Notes: generated from the sequence alone by a model not told the origin. A DNA stretch of 24,449 bases from an uncultured Bacilli bacterium (GCA_934086935.1 CAKOIQ010000015.1:1-24449); one strand, 5' to 3'. Shown: positions 8,137-15,926, counted from the first letter of the stretch. Program-made: numbers and translations.

Positions 8137-9499
8137 TTTAGGAGTTAAAACCTTTTCCTATCTTATAACTTTTTCCATTGCTATTCTTTTGCTTTTATAT
8201 ATGTTTCAAATTGTATTTTTAAAAATATTTTATGAACGTTATCAAATAAATAACTTAAAAAGTGTAGCCAGTATAATTATTAATAATCCTGAAACAGTCA
8301 ACTTTGAACAACTGGCATACGAAAATGAAATGTGCATTCAAATATATAATAGTAATAAAGTAACTAACTACAATGTCTTAAATAAAGATTGTCTTTTAAA
8401 TAGCAATGATAAAAGTGTAATAAAAGTTAAAAATAAAATCTTAACAACAAATAAAAATTCTATTATAAGAGTAATAAATCCTAAATATGATTCTAAAAGT
8501 ATAATATACGGTATTCATTATAATGATGATATTTACATACTGCTTAACACTAAATTAGAAGATGTCAATAGTACAACATATATATTAAGAGGACAGCTAA
8601 TATATATAACATTAATCATGATTATTTTATCAGCAATAGTATCGTATTTTGTTGGTAAAATGATAAATAAACCAATCTTAAATATTACTAATAAAGCTAA
8701 GCTTATGGCAATTGGTAATTATGAACAAGATAACAGTAAATATGACATAGCCGAAATCGATGAATTAAATTCAGTATTAAATTATGCTAGAAGTGAAATA
8801 AAAAATACTGACGAATTAAGAAGAGATTTAATGGCAAATGTTTCACATGATTTAAAAACTCCTTTAACCATGATAAAAGCATATGCGGAAATGGCTAGGG
8901 ATATTAATAATCAAAATGAAGAAAAACGTAAAGATAATTTAAATATAATTATAGATGAAACAGATCGTTTAAATGTACTTGTCAATGATATATTAGAACT
9001 ATCTAAAATGCAAAATTCAGCAGATCAACTGAATATTGAAACATATGATTTAGTTGAAGAATTAAATCAAATTTTAAAAAGATATGAAATAATTAAAGAA
9101 ACAGAAAATTATAAATTTATAACTAATGTACCTAGTAAAGCTAATGTAAAAGCTGACAAAAAGAAAATAAACCAAGTACTTTATAATTTAATAAACAATG
9201 CTATAAATTATACAGGTGAGGATTTAACTATAAAAATTAATATAACTGATAAGAAAAAAAAATATTTAGTTGAAATAATTGATACTGGTAAAGGTATCAA
9301 TGAAGAAGATATAAAATTCATTTGGTCTAAGTATTATAAAAACGAAAAGAACCATAAAAGAAATATTGTAGGCACTGGTTTAGGGTTATCAATAGTTGAA
9401 ACAATCCTAATTAAACATAAATTTGAATACGGTGTAAAAAGCAAAAAAAATAAAGGAAGTAATTTCTATTTTTACATTAATAAATCTAAAAATTCATAA
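8117..9499 (+). CDS. Sensor histidine kinase
   Basis: A 460-residue membrane histidine kinase pairing with the preceding regulator. Transmembrane helix 1 is at about 14-36, then an extracytoplasmic sensor region of about 120 residues with two Cys (73 and 92), helix 2 at about 161-181, a HAMP-like linker, and the HisKA domain with phospho-accepting H244 in MANVSHDLKTPL. The ATPase domain has the N-box VLYNLINNAINYT (N357, N361), the G1 box DTGKG (389-393) and the G2 box GTGLGLS (419-425). The start is a TTG at 8117, set by AAGGTGGG at 8101-8108, inside the end of the regulator gene. The Cys pair in the sensor region could form a disulfide; the signal is unknown. Confidence 0.94.
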   Translation: MNIKKNSLGVKTFSYLITFSIAILLLLYMFQIVFLKIFYERYQINNLKSVASIIINNPETVNFEQLAYENEMCIQIYNSNKVTNYNVLNKDCLLNSNDKSVIKVKNKILTTNKNSIIRVINPKYDSKSIIYGIHYNDDIYILLNTKLEDVNSTTYILRGQLIYITLIMIILSAIVSYFVGKMINKPILNITNKAKLMAIGNYEQDNSKYDIAEIDELNSVLNYARSEIKNTDELRRDLMANVSHDLKTPLTMIKAYAEMARDINNQNEEKRKDNLNIIIDETDRLNVLVNDILELSKMQNSADQLNIETYDLVEELNQILKRYEIIKETENYKFITNVPSKANVKADKKKINQVLYNLINNAINYTGEDLTIKINITDKKKKYLVEIIDTGKGINEEDIKFIWSKYYKNEKNHKRNIVGTGLGLSIVETILIKHKFEYGVKSKKNKGSNFYFYINKSKNS

Positions 9500-9516
9500 A
9501 TAATTCACAAATAAAA

Positions 9517-9522
9517 TATAAT
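9517..9522 (+). promoter_or_regulatory. Possible -10 for a short transcript
   Basis: TATAAT at 9517-9522 with a weak TTCATA (9493-9498) 18 bases upstream. Its predicted start, about 9529-9531, falls exactly on the first base of the hairpin at 9531. Confidence 0.4.
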
Positions 9523-9529
9523 ATAAATT

Positions 9530-9589
9530 CGGAAGAAGAAAATAAATCATATAGACTCAAACTCAAACTATAAAACTTCTTCCTTTTTT
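9530..9589 (+). ncRNA. Candidate small RNA, or long-loop terminator of the kinase operon
   Basis: GGAAGAAG (9531-9538) pairs perfectly with CTTCTTCC (9576-9583), which runs directly into six T (9584-9589). Inside is a second stem, TATAG (9550-9554) / CTATA (9568-9572), closing a 13-base loop ACTCAAACTCAAA that contains a direct repeat. The outer stem is a plausible terminator, but the 37-base interior is too long for an ordinary one. A TATAAT whose predicted start falls on the first stem base suggests an RNA of about 60 nt instead. No known RNA family is recognised. The minimal safe reading is the terminator of the two-component operon. Confidence 0.4.
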
Positions 9590-9621
9590 ATGAAAAAAAA
9601 TATAAAATAACAAAAAAAGTA

Positions 9622-9650
9622 TTGATTTAAAAAATCGTAAATGATATTAT
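9622..9650 (+). promoter_or_regulatory. Promoter for the tandem SipW-type cargo genes
   Basis: TTGATT (9622-9627), a 17-base spacer ending TGA, then TATTAT (9645-9650). This is an extended -10 promoter with a good -35, predicted to start near 9657, followed by AAGGAGGA at 9661-9668. Confidence 0.7.
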
Positions 9651-9674
9651 TAATATAGTAAAGGAGGATATTAA

Positions 9675-10325
9675 ATGAAGGAAGGAAAAAATAATACTGT
9701 TCTTTTAACAGTAATTGGAATTGCAACATTATTAGTAGCTGTTGTAGGTGCAACATTTGCATATTTCAGTGCTCAATTATCTGGAACTGAAAGTCAATCA
9801 ACCATGGTTATCCAAGCAACTAACGGTGGTTCATCAACTTTAGATGGTGGTGACGCTATTACAGTCGAAAATATTTATCCAAAAGACGAAGCTTGGGTAA
9901 ATAAAAAAGTAGTTGTATCATATGATAATCAAAGCGCTGCTGCAGGTACTAAATATAAATATAATGTCGGATTACATTACACAAATGGATTCGAAACAAA
10001 TGATATTCAATACACAATTACTGAAGGTTGGTGTGAAGGTTCAGCAACTGCTACTAGTCAATCAACATGTGCAGCAGCGACTGGAACTTGGTATAGTAAT
10101 AGTACTGAAAAAGGTACAATAACTAAGACTCAAACAACTAAGGCTGCTATTCCTGTTGGAACAGGAGATTTAGATGCTATAGCTTCTGCAGAAATCAATT
10201 TACCATGTGAAAACACTAAACAATATTATACATTAAGAATATACTTTGTAAATGATGCTTCAAGAAATCAAGTTCAAGGTGCAGAATTTACTGGATTTGT
10301 AACTTCAACAGAAGTTAACGGATAA
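9675..10325 (+). CDS. SipW-type secreted protein 1 (TasA/CalY-like)
   Basis: A 216-residue exported protein. The N-terminus has a short charged head (KEGKNN), a hydrophobic core (about 8-30) and the SipW-cargo motif GATFAYFSA (25-33). The mature chain is rich in Thr, Gly, Ser and Asn with alternating hydrophobics, as in beta-sandwich TasA/camelysin proteins, and includes Cys residues in WCEG, STCAA and LPCEN. The start follows a near-perfect AAGGAGGA. It is the first gene of an operon with a paralogue 16 bases downstream and the signal peptidase gene behind that. By family knowledge such proteins are fibre or biofilm-matrix components or surface proteases; which applies here is not visible. 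Confidence 0.8.
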   Translation: MKEGKNNTVLLTVIGIATLLVAVVGATFAYFSAQLSGTESQSTMVIQATNGGSSTLDGGDAITVENIYPKDEAWVNKKVVVSYDNQSAAAGTKYKYNVGLHYTNGFETNDIQYTITEGWCEGSATATSQSTCAAATGTWYSNSTEKGTITKTQTTKAAIPVGTGDLDAIASAEINLPCENTKQYYTLRIYFVNDASRNQVQGAEFTGFVTSTEVNG

Positions 10326-10341
10326 TAGATAGGAGGAAAAA

Positions 10342-11007
10342 ATGAAAGATAACAATAATAAGACAAACACATTATTATTAACTGTGATTGCTATTGCCAC
10401 ATTAATGGTTGCTGTTATTGGTGCTACATTCGCATACTTCACTGCAAACGCTTCAGGTGGTGAAACTGCATCAACAATCGTAATGACTGGTGGTAAATTA
10501 ACAATTAGTTATGCTGATAATAGTGCAACATTAAGTTTCAATCCAACAAACAATAGTGTTGAACCACAAGAAGCAGCAGTTATTCAAAAAGGATTTGTTT
10601 TAACAGGAAACAATACTACTGATTTAACTATGCCTTATGTAGTTTCAATGGTTGTTGTAAGTAATGAATTTTCAAACAATGCATTAACATATGAATTAAC
10701 TAATGAAACAGTAGATAATGGTTCAATCACTTTAACAAATGGTGGAAAAGGTTCAATTGAAGGACCAACTGTAACTCTTGTTGGTGAAACAACAGAAGGT
10801 GATTATACATCTGCTACTAAAGGTGAAGCTGTTACAAATAAAACTGTTGAAATAGCTAATGGAAACTTTACAAAAGCTACAAATGCTACTCATCAATATA
10901 AATTATCAATCTTCTTCAAAGATAATGGTAAGAAACAAGATTATGATAAAAAAGCAAAATTTGCTGCTTATATTGATGTAACAGGAAAAGAAGCAATAGC
11001 TCAATAA
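10342..11007 (+). CDS. SipW-type secreted protein 2 (TasA/CalY-like)
   Basis: A 221-residue exported protein, paralogous at the N-terminus to the gene before it: the segment LLLTVIAIATLMVAVIGATF is nearly the same, followed by AYFTANASGGE. The mature part is different, with no Cys, many Thr/Asn/Gly and a C-terminal YKLSIFFKDNG stretch that resembles YTLRIYFVND at the same place in the first protein. The ribosome site AGGAGG lies just upstream of ATG 10342. It ends in tandem TAA codons and a terminator, so the SipW-like gene behind it has its own promoter. A structural surface or fibre role is inferred from the signal class. Confidence 0.8.
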   Translation: MKDNNNKTNTLLLTVIAIATLMVAVIGATFAYFTANASGGETASTIVMTGGKLTISYADNSATLSFNPTNNSVEPQEAAVIQKGFVLTGNNTTDLTMPYVVSMVVVSNEFSNNALTYELTNETVDNGSITLTNGGKGSIEGPTVTLVGETTEGDYTSATKGEAVTNKTVEIANGNFTKATNATHQYKLSIFFKDNGKKQDYDKKAKFAAYIDVTGKEAIAQ

Positions 11008-11011
11008 TAAA

Positions 11012-11035
11012 AATAAAGCCTATACGGCTTTTTTT
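11012..11035 (+). terminator. Intrinsic terminator after secreted protein 2
   Basis: AAAGCC (11015-11020) / GGCTTT (11026-11031) with loop TATAC and seven T (11029-11035). Flanking A and T runs extend the stem. Confidence 0.85.
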
Positions 11036-11036
11036 A

Positions 11037-11065
11037 TTGTATTTTTTTTTACTATCGATTATAAT
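11037..11065 (+). promoter_or_regulatory. Promoter for the SipW-like peptidase
   Basis: TTGTAT (11037-11042), a 17-base spacer, TATAAT (11060-11065), starting two bases after the preceding terminator T-run. Confidence 0.6.
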
Positions 11066-11094
11066 TGTAATATAGGGTAGAAGGGTGTATATCA

Positions 11095-11952
11095 ATGGAA
11101 AAAGAAAAAAATAAAACAACATTTAAAAAAATTAGAACCGCACTAACATACATTAGTAAATTATTTTCAAGTGCACTATTAGTATTATTAATAGTTGTAG
11201 GTACATTTTTAATCTACTACTTGGTATCTGCTAAACGTTACGCAAATGACCCTGATTATATACCAAAACTTAGCTTATATACAATTATAAGTGGTAGTAT
11301 GGAACCAACAATTAAAACTTTAGATGTAGTTTTAGATGTAAAAGTAGATAAACCAGAAGACATTAAGATTGGTGATGTTATAACATTTAAATCAACGAGT
11401 AGTATTAGTGAAGATTTAGTAGTAACACATCGTGTTATTGGTATTACCCAAAACGAAGATGGAGAATACGAATATACAACCAAAGGAGACTGGAATCCAA
11501 CATCTGACCCATCTACAGCCAAATTTTCACACGTCATTGGAAAAGTAGTAATGCGTTTTCCTCAGTTAGGACAAATTCAATTTTTCTTAGCGTCAAAAAT
11601 GGGATGGTTTTTAGTTGTACTATTACCAGCAATGTGTGTAATCATATATGATATTTTAAAAGTAGTAAAATTAGTTATGGCTAAAAAGAACAGTGATAAA
11701 GTAATTCCAACCAATCCTCAAACTCCTACTGATAATGTTAATAGTGCTATCGAAAAAATCAAAAAAAGCGATTATATAAATAAAATTAAAGAATTAAAAG
11801 AAAAAACTGAATCTAATTCCGATGATGAAGAATCCAATGTTTATATTGATAATCAAGAACCAACAATTACTATTAACGAAGAAGCAATCAATGAGTTAAC
11901 CAAAAACTATACAAGTAATCAAATGTTAAGCCCTGATAATCCAACCAAATAA
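11095..11952 (+). CDS. sipW: Signal peptidase I, SipW (ER/archaeal) type
   Basis: A 285-residue membrane peptidase. An N-terminal hydrophobic helix (about 24-44) precedes the catalytic SGSMEPT with Ser68 as nucleophile; VTHRV supplies His112 where ordinary bacterial type I peptidases use Lys, so this is the Ser-His SipW class. TKGDWNPTSDP is the conserved Asp region. A second hydrophobic helix lies at about 176-200. SipW-class enzymes process TasA/CalY-type cargo, and three such proteins are in this window. Compared with the usual 180-200 residues it has an extra tail of about 85 residues, Lys/Glu/Asn-rich and probably cytoplasmic, of unknown use. Ribosome site AAGGGTG at 11081-11087. Confidence 0.9.
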   Translation: MEKEKNKTTFKKIRTALTYISKLFSSALLVLLIVVGTFLIYYLVSAKRYANDPDYIPKLSLYTIISGSMEPTIKTLDVVLDVKVDKPEDIKIGDVITFKSTSSISEDLVVTHRVIGITQNEDGEYEYTTKGDWNPTSDPSTAKFSHVIGKVVMRFPQLGQIQFFLASKMGWFLVVLLPAMCVIIYDILKVVKLVMAKKNSDKVIPTNPQTPTDNVNSAIEKIKKSDYINKIKELKEKTESNSDDEESNVYIDNQEPTITINEEAINELTKNYTSNQMLSPDNPTK

Positions 11953-11972
11953 AAGCCTATCAAGGCTTTTTT
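11951..11972 (+). terminator. Intrinsic terminator after sipW
   Basis: AAAAGCCT (11951-11958) / AGGCTTTT (11963-11970), 4-base loop, T-run to 11972. It begins inside the TAA stop. Confidence 0.85.
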
Positions 11973-11974
11973 AA

Positions 11975-12003
11975 TTGACATTAAAAGGATAAAATGCTAT
12001 TAT
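11975..12003 (+). promoter_or_regulatory. Strong promoter for the B-repeat surface protein
   Basis: Consensus TTGACA (11975-11980), 17-base spacer ending TGC, TATTAT (11998-12003): an ideal -35 plus extended -10. It starts three bases after the sipW terminator. Confidence 0.8.
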
Positions 12004-12032
12004 ATAAAACAATTAGACAAGGGGAGATTTAT

Positions 12033-13214
12033 ATGTATGAAGAAACAAAAAAAGAAATTAATTGGAAAAGTGTAATAATAAAGTTTTTAATCATCGTTTT
12101 AATATTTGTTTTACTTATTATTTTCTTACCATTAGCTACTAAAGATTCATCTAAACTAAGTAAAACATTTACTTCAAACATGAACAAACTAAAAGAGGTT
12201 GGTAATAATTATTATACTAAAGAAACCTTACCAAAAGAATTAGATTCATCTGTAAAAACATCATTAGCAGAATTAATAAAAAATAAAAAAATAAAAACTC
12301 TAAAGGGTAATGATGGTAAAACATGTAACGAAGAAGAAAGTTATATTAAAGCTATTAAAAAATCTATTGGCTATGAACTAGAAGTATATTTAGAATGCGG
12401 AACAGAAAAAGATACATCATATGTCTATCTAGGATGTTATGATGATTGTGGACAACCAACAACTGTAACGACAACCGAACCAACCACTAAAAAATCCACA
12501 ACAAAGAAAACAACTCAAAAAGCAACTTCAAAAAATAATAACAATAATAATTCTACTACTAAAAAAACAACTACAACCACAACAAGAATAAAGAAATATG
12601 CAATTATATTTAATGTTAATGGTGGTAGCAAAGTTGATATGCAAACTGTAATTGAAGGTAAAAAGGGAATTAAACCAGCAGATCCAATCAAAAATGGATT
12701 TACCTTTGCTGGTTGGTATACATCAGACAATAAATTATATGATTTTACTAAACCTGTATATAATAATACAATATTAATTGCTAAATGGTATGTTAAAGGA
12801 ATATCAAACACTTCATCAATTACTCATTCATATATTAGTAATGTCTATAGTATCAACTATACAAGCATCGATTCAACAGGATTAAATATCAACAATAAAC
12901 TAACAATCCCTGAAGAATTATTAAATAAAGAAAATCTAAAAATTAAAAACATTGAATATGTTAGAAATATTTCTACTCAATCAGATTTAGAAAGATATAA
13001 AAGTAACGCGACAACATCAATTGATAAATATGTAAATGATATAAAAATAAACAATCTTGGTACAGTAAATAACGTAAAAATAAATTATCAAATAAACAAT
13101 AATATAGTAGATATTAATTGGACTGCCAGCATTACCTCTAAATCTAATGAACTAATAGATAATAAATGTGCTTACGGTATTATCTACAAAATAACTTGGA
13201 ATTACACAAAATAA
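12033..13214 (+). CDS. Membrane-anchored surface protein with Listeria-Bacteroides (InlB B-type) repeat
   Basis: A 393-residue protein with one N-terminal membrane helix (about 13-34) and the rest outside. After the helix comes a helical stalk (about 40-85), then a Cys-bearing segment (98-139: DGKTCNEE, YLECG, GCYDDCG), a Thr/Lys/Asn linker of TTKK-like repeats (143-187), and one Listeria-Bacteroides repeat (about 189-252) with FNVNGG and NGFTFAGWY. The C-terminal 140 residues are not recognised. The start is ATG 12033 because GGGGAG (12021-12026) precedes it and the in-frame ATG 11994 lies inside the promoter. B-repeats are found in adhesins and internalins, so a surface-binding role is inferred. 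It converges on a second anchored protein that has a similar stalk. Confidence 0.8.
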   Translation: MYEETKKEINWKSVIIKFLIIVLIFVLLIIFLPLATKDSSKLSKTFTSNMNKLKEVGNNYYTKETLPKELDSSVKTSLAELIKNKKIKTLKGNDGKTCNEEESYIKAIKKSIGYELEVYLECGTEKDTSYVYLGCYDDCGQPTTVTTTEPTTKKSTTKKTTQKATSKNNNNNNSTTKKTTTTTTRIKKYAIIFNVNGGSKVDMQTVIEGKKGIKPADPIKNGFTFAGWYTSDNKLYDFTKPVYNNTILIAKWYVKGISNTSSITHSYISNVYSINYTSIDSTGLNINNKLTIPEELLNKENLKIKNIEYVRNISTQSDLERYKSNATTSIDKYVNDIKINNLGTVNNVKINYQINNNIVDINWTASITSKSNELIDNKCAYGIIYKITWNYTK

Positions 13215-13241
13215 AAACTCAGTTTAAATTACTGAGTTTTT
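13213..13241. terminator. Bidirectional terminator between convergent surface genes
   Basis: AAAAACTCAGT (13213-13223) / ACTGAGTTTTT (13231-13241), an 11-bp perfect stem with a 7-base loop and T-runs in both directions. It overlaps the stop codons of both flanking genes. Confidence 0.9.
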
Positions 13242-14379
13242 ATTCTTTATCAATTTTAATTATGTATGGTGTTTCTTCAGAACCATCGCCTTCTTCAACA
13301 ATCAATCCACCATCAACAATAACAACAGGATAAATTCCACCAGAAGTAGATGCTTTTGAAATATTGACACCGCCATCACCAATTTTATAAGCTTCATATG
13401 AATTATCAGACACAGCAGTTAAAGTCCACATGTTTCCAACATCATTTAAATAATTATAATTAACACATGATGGACTACTAATATCAAGACAATTTTTATC
13501 TAAAGTTGCTTGAAAGTATTCACTTACATAAGGTAAACCAATTCTTGCATTTTCATAAGTAGCAGAACATTCCACGCTACCAGTATTATTTTTTTCTTCA
13601 TAAGATCTTTTACCTACACATAAATCATATGTTTTAAAATAATTTTGAATACCATCTTTATAAAATTCTTCATCTTTATAAACTTTAGTTAAGTATTCAT
13701 TTATCTTACTTTCAATACCATTTTTATAAAAATCATTAATTCCTACATCTCTGTCTTTATCAATATTATATCTATCATCCCAAACACTAGAATACTTTCT
13801 TTTTGTATCAATTAATCTAATATTATCGTCCTCATTAACTCTTAAAATTCTAAAGTTATAATTACCAATTTTAACATAATTTTTAACATTATCACCTTTA
13901 AAAATGTATTCGGCTCCACTTTCATATAAGCCATTACCTTCAGTAACAATATTATCATCATCGGTTAATACATTAAATAATGTTCTAGATACATAATCAT
14001 CAGCACATTCTAAATATGGCATATATATATAATTACCACCATTATTTGCAATAGTAACTTTACCATCACAATTTTTACCAGTTTCCGTAATTTCAGTGAT
14101 AATACCTAATTGTTCTTTAGCAACCATAGTACTAAGTTCTATTTCAGTAACATCACCATCTTCCTCAGGTAAATAAGATTCAGCATCATAATATCTTTTT
14201 GCAATATCAACCATTTTATCTTCTAACTCTTTATAAGTATAAGTTCTGCTTTTACCTGTACAACTAGCAATCATCATTATAAAAATAATAATTACAAAAA
14301 ATCCACCAGTAATTAAAACCATCTTTTTAGCAATCGGGTTACTCATTAATTTATCCCAAAAATCTTTGACTTTACTCAT
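13240..14379 (-). CDS. Anchored extracytoplasmic protein with pilin-like stalk and C-terminal SGGIYPVV domain
   Basis: A 379-residue exported protein of unknown function. The N-terminal hydrophobic helix (about 19-39) ends in IASC, a good lipobox, so it may be a lipoprotein or simply membrane-anchored. A helical stalk with AKRYYDAESYLPEED and a Cys segment (GKNCDGKV then PYLECADDY) match the layout of the protein it faces. The rest reads NFRILRVNEDDNIRLID, VWDDRYN, MWTLTAVSDNSYEAYKIG, GGIYPVVIVDG and GDGSEETPYIIK, a pattern I associate with large surface proteins of gut Firmicutes but cannot name with confidence. The start is ATG at 14379 (minus strand), 7 bases after AGGTGAT; the GTG/ATG at 14391/14388 lie in that site. 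It is the only long minus-strand gene here. Confidence 0.75.
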   Translation of the reverse strand: MSKVKDFWDKLMSNPIAKKMVLITGGFFVIIIFIMMIASCTGKSRTYTYKELEDKMVDIAKRYYDAESYLPEEDGDVTEIELSTMVAKEQLGIITEITETGKNCDGKVTIANNGGNYIYMPYLECADDYVSRTLFNVLTDDDNIVTEGNGLYESGAEYIFKGDNVKNYVKIGNYNFRILRVNEDDNIRLIDTKRKYSSVWDDRYNIDKDRDVGINDFYKNGIESKINEYLTKVYKDEEFYKDGIQNYFKTYDLCVGKRSYEEKNNTGSVECSATYENARIGLPYVSEYFQATLDKNCLDISSPSCVNYNYLNDVGNMWTLTAVSDNSYEAYKIGDGGVNISKASTSGGIYPVVIVDGGLIVEEGDGSEETPYIIKIDKE

Positions 14380-14399
14380 GTCATTCATCACCTATAAAA

Positions 14400-14428
14400 A
14401 GTATATCAAAAACTGTTATTTATTACAA
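14400..14428 (-). promoter_or_regulatory. Minus-strand promoter for the surface protein at 13240-14379
   Basis: On the minus strand TTGTAA (14428-14423), a 17-base spacer ending TGA, then TATACT (14405-14400). Confidence 0.65.
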
Positions 14429-14444
14429 TTATTTAAATTAATTA

Positions 14445-14473
14445 TTTAAAATATCCCATTTATGTGCTATGAT
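14445..14473 (+). promoter_or_regulatory. Promoter for the DUF3048 gene
   Basis: TTTAAA (14445-14450), 17-base spacer ending TGC, TATGAT (14468-14473). Divergent to the preceding promoter with only 16 bases between the two -35 boxes. Confidence 0.6.
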
Positions 14474-14497
14474 TAATTAAGAGTATAGGAGTTATTT

Positions 14498-15544
14498 ATG
14501 AAAAGTAAAAAAGGAAAAAGCATATTATTTTTAATTATAGTACTAGTAGTACTAACACTACTTGGTGGTTGTTTATATTACATCCTATCATCAGAAGATG
14601 ATAAACCATCAATAATTAAGAAATCTACAACAACAACAACTACAAAAGTAGTAAAAATTGTTAATGAAAAAACAGAATCAAGACCATATGCGGTTATGAT
14701 AAATAATGCTCCCGCTGCACGACCAGTTCAAAGTGGTTTACAAGACGCTTACATTGTTTATGAAATAATTGTTGAAGGTGGCATTACTAGATACATGGCA
14801 TTATTTTTAGATCAAAATACTGCTCGTATTGGCTCAATAAGAAGTTCGCGACATTATTTTTTAGATTATGCCCTAGAAAGTGATGCAATCTATGTTCACT
14901 GCGGTTATAGTCCTCAAGCAAAAGCAGACTTTTCAAAACTAGGTGTAGATCGTATTGAAGCCGGAACATCATCAAATAGTTGGAGAGACAAAGAATTAAG
15001 AAGTCAAGGTTATGCCTACGAACATACATTATTTACAAGTATTGAAAAACTAAATAATAATGTTGGTAAAAAACGTACAAAGAGAAATAATGATTTATTA
15101 TTAAATTACACAGTAGATGAAGTTGATTTAAGTACAATGGAAAATGCTAAACCAGCAAATGAAGTTTTAATAAAATACTCAAACGTTAATAAAACAGGTT
15201 ATACATATGATGCCGAAAATAAAGTATATAAAAGAACTGTAAATGGTAAAGAACATGTTGATTATGTTACTAAAAATCAATATACTGTAAAAAATATTAT
15301 TACGTATCAAGTAAAAAACACTACAATTGAAGGTGGTGGAAAAGGACGTCAAACTATTGATAATATCGGTAGTGGTACTGGTTACTATATTACAGATGGA
15401 TATGCAGTTCCAATCACTTGGAAAAAAACATCAAGAAAAAGTCAAACAATTTATAAATATGAAAATGGTGAAGAAATTAAATTTAACGATGGAAATACAT
15501 TTATTCAAATTCAACCAACAAATCAGGAATTAACTATTAATTAG
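14498..15544 (+). CDS. DUF3048 family (YerB-like) extracytoplasmic protein
   Basis: A 348-residue exported protein. A basic N-terminus and hydrophobic helix (about 9-30) contain LGGC, a weak lipobox; since hydrophobic residues continue after the Cys, a plain membrane anchor is equally possible. A Lys/Thr linker follows, then the DUF3048 core: RPYAVMINNAPAARPVQSGL, VYEIIVEGGITRYMALF, RIGSIRSSRHYFLDYA and YVHCGYSPQA are all characteristic. In Bacillus subtilis the homologue YerB is a lipoprotein of unclear function, so none is assigned. The ribosome site TAGGAG is at 14486-14491. A small membrane protein gene lies 28 bases downstream and may be co-expressed. Confidence 0.88.
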   Translation: MKSKKGKSILFLIIVLVVLTLLGGCLYYILSSEDDKPSIIKKSTTTTTTKVVKIVNEKTESRPYAVMINNAPAARPVQSGLQDAYIVYEIIVEGGITRYMALFLDQNTARIGSIRSSRHYFLDYALESDAIYVHCGYSPQAKADFSKLGVDRIEAGTSSNSWRDKELRSQGYAYEHTLFTSIEKLNNNVGKKRTKRNNDLLLNYTVDEVDLSTMENAKPANEVLIKYSNVNKTGYTYDAENKVYKRTVNGKEHVDYVTKNQYTVKNIITYQVKNTTIEGGGKGRQTIDNIGSGTGYYITDGYAVPITWKKTSRKSQTIYKYENGEEIKFNDGNTFIQIQPTNQELTIN

Positions 15545-15572
15545 TTATATATAATAAGAATAAGGAGGATAA

Positions 15573-15926
15573 ATGAGAGATTTTATTGTAAATAATTACA
15601 CAATCATTATAATTGTAGCAGCATTTTTATTATTTGCATTAATTGGATTTTTAGTAGATCAATCTAAAAACTCAAAATCTAAAGAATCAAAAATATTAAC
15701 TGAAGCAGATGATGAAAATAAAGAAAATCAACCAGAACCAATTGCAGTTCCTGCACCAGAGACATTAGAGTCCGAAACACAACCTGTTGAACAACCAGCA
15801 TCTGAAACTCAAGAACCTGAAACATTGACACCGGAAACTCAAACAACAGAAGCCCAAACTTCAGTAAACAATGCTCAAGTTATCGAAATTCCCGTAGTAG
15901 ATGAAACACCGAAAGATAGTAAATAA
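15573..15926 (+). CDS. Small membrane protein with Pro/Glu/Thr-rich tail
   Basis: A 117-residue protein I do not recognise. One hydrophobic helix (about 8-27) is followed by a charged stretch and a long low-complexity tail of Pro, Glu, Thr, Gln and Ser with repeated PETxxxETQ-like units (about 55-105). The tail is acidic and should be unstructured; whether it lies inside or outside is unclear. A consensus AAGGAGG (15562-15568) precedes the ATG and a terminator overlaps the stop, so the gene looks real. A TATAAT at 15549-15554 could give it its own transcript; otherwise it is the second gene after the DUF3048 gene. Confidence 0.75.
   Translation: MRDFIVNNYTIIIIVAAFLLFALIGFLVDQSKNSKSKESKILTEADDENKENQPEPIAVPAPETLESETQPVEQPASETQEPETLTPETQTTEAQTSVNNAQVIEIPVVDETPKDSK

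Noticed and set aside
9530..9589. A riboswitch upstream of the cargo operon.
   Set aside because: The structure ends in a T-run before the cargo promoter at 9622-9650, so it is not in the cargo mRNA leader, and no known aptamer pattern is visible.
9568..9762. A 64-codon minus-strand frame over the cargo promoter.
   Set aside because: Low-complexity Leu/Phe/Tyr-rich product from AT-rich DNA, no ribosome site, and it overlaps the promoter and start of a well-supported gene.
12455..12595. A short tandem repeat or CRISPR-like array in the ACA/AAA-rich stretch.
   Set aside because: It encodes the Thr/Lys/Asn linker in frame; units are irregular and have no unique spacers.
15720..15900. Repeat DNA with GAAAC/CCAGA-like units.
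   Set aside because: It is the coding sequence of the Pro/Glu/Thr-rich tail; the periodicity is at codon level, without a CRISPR or mobile-element structure.
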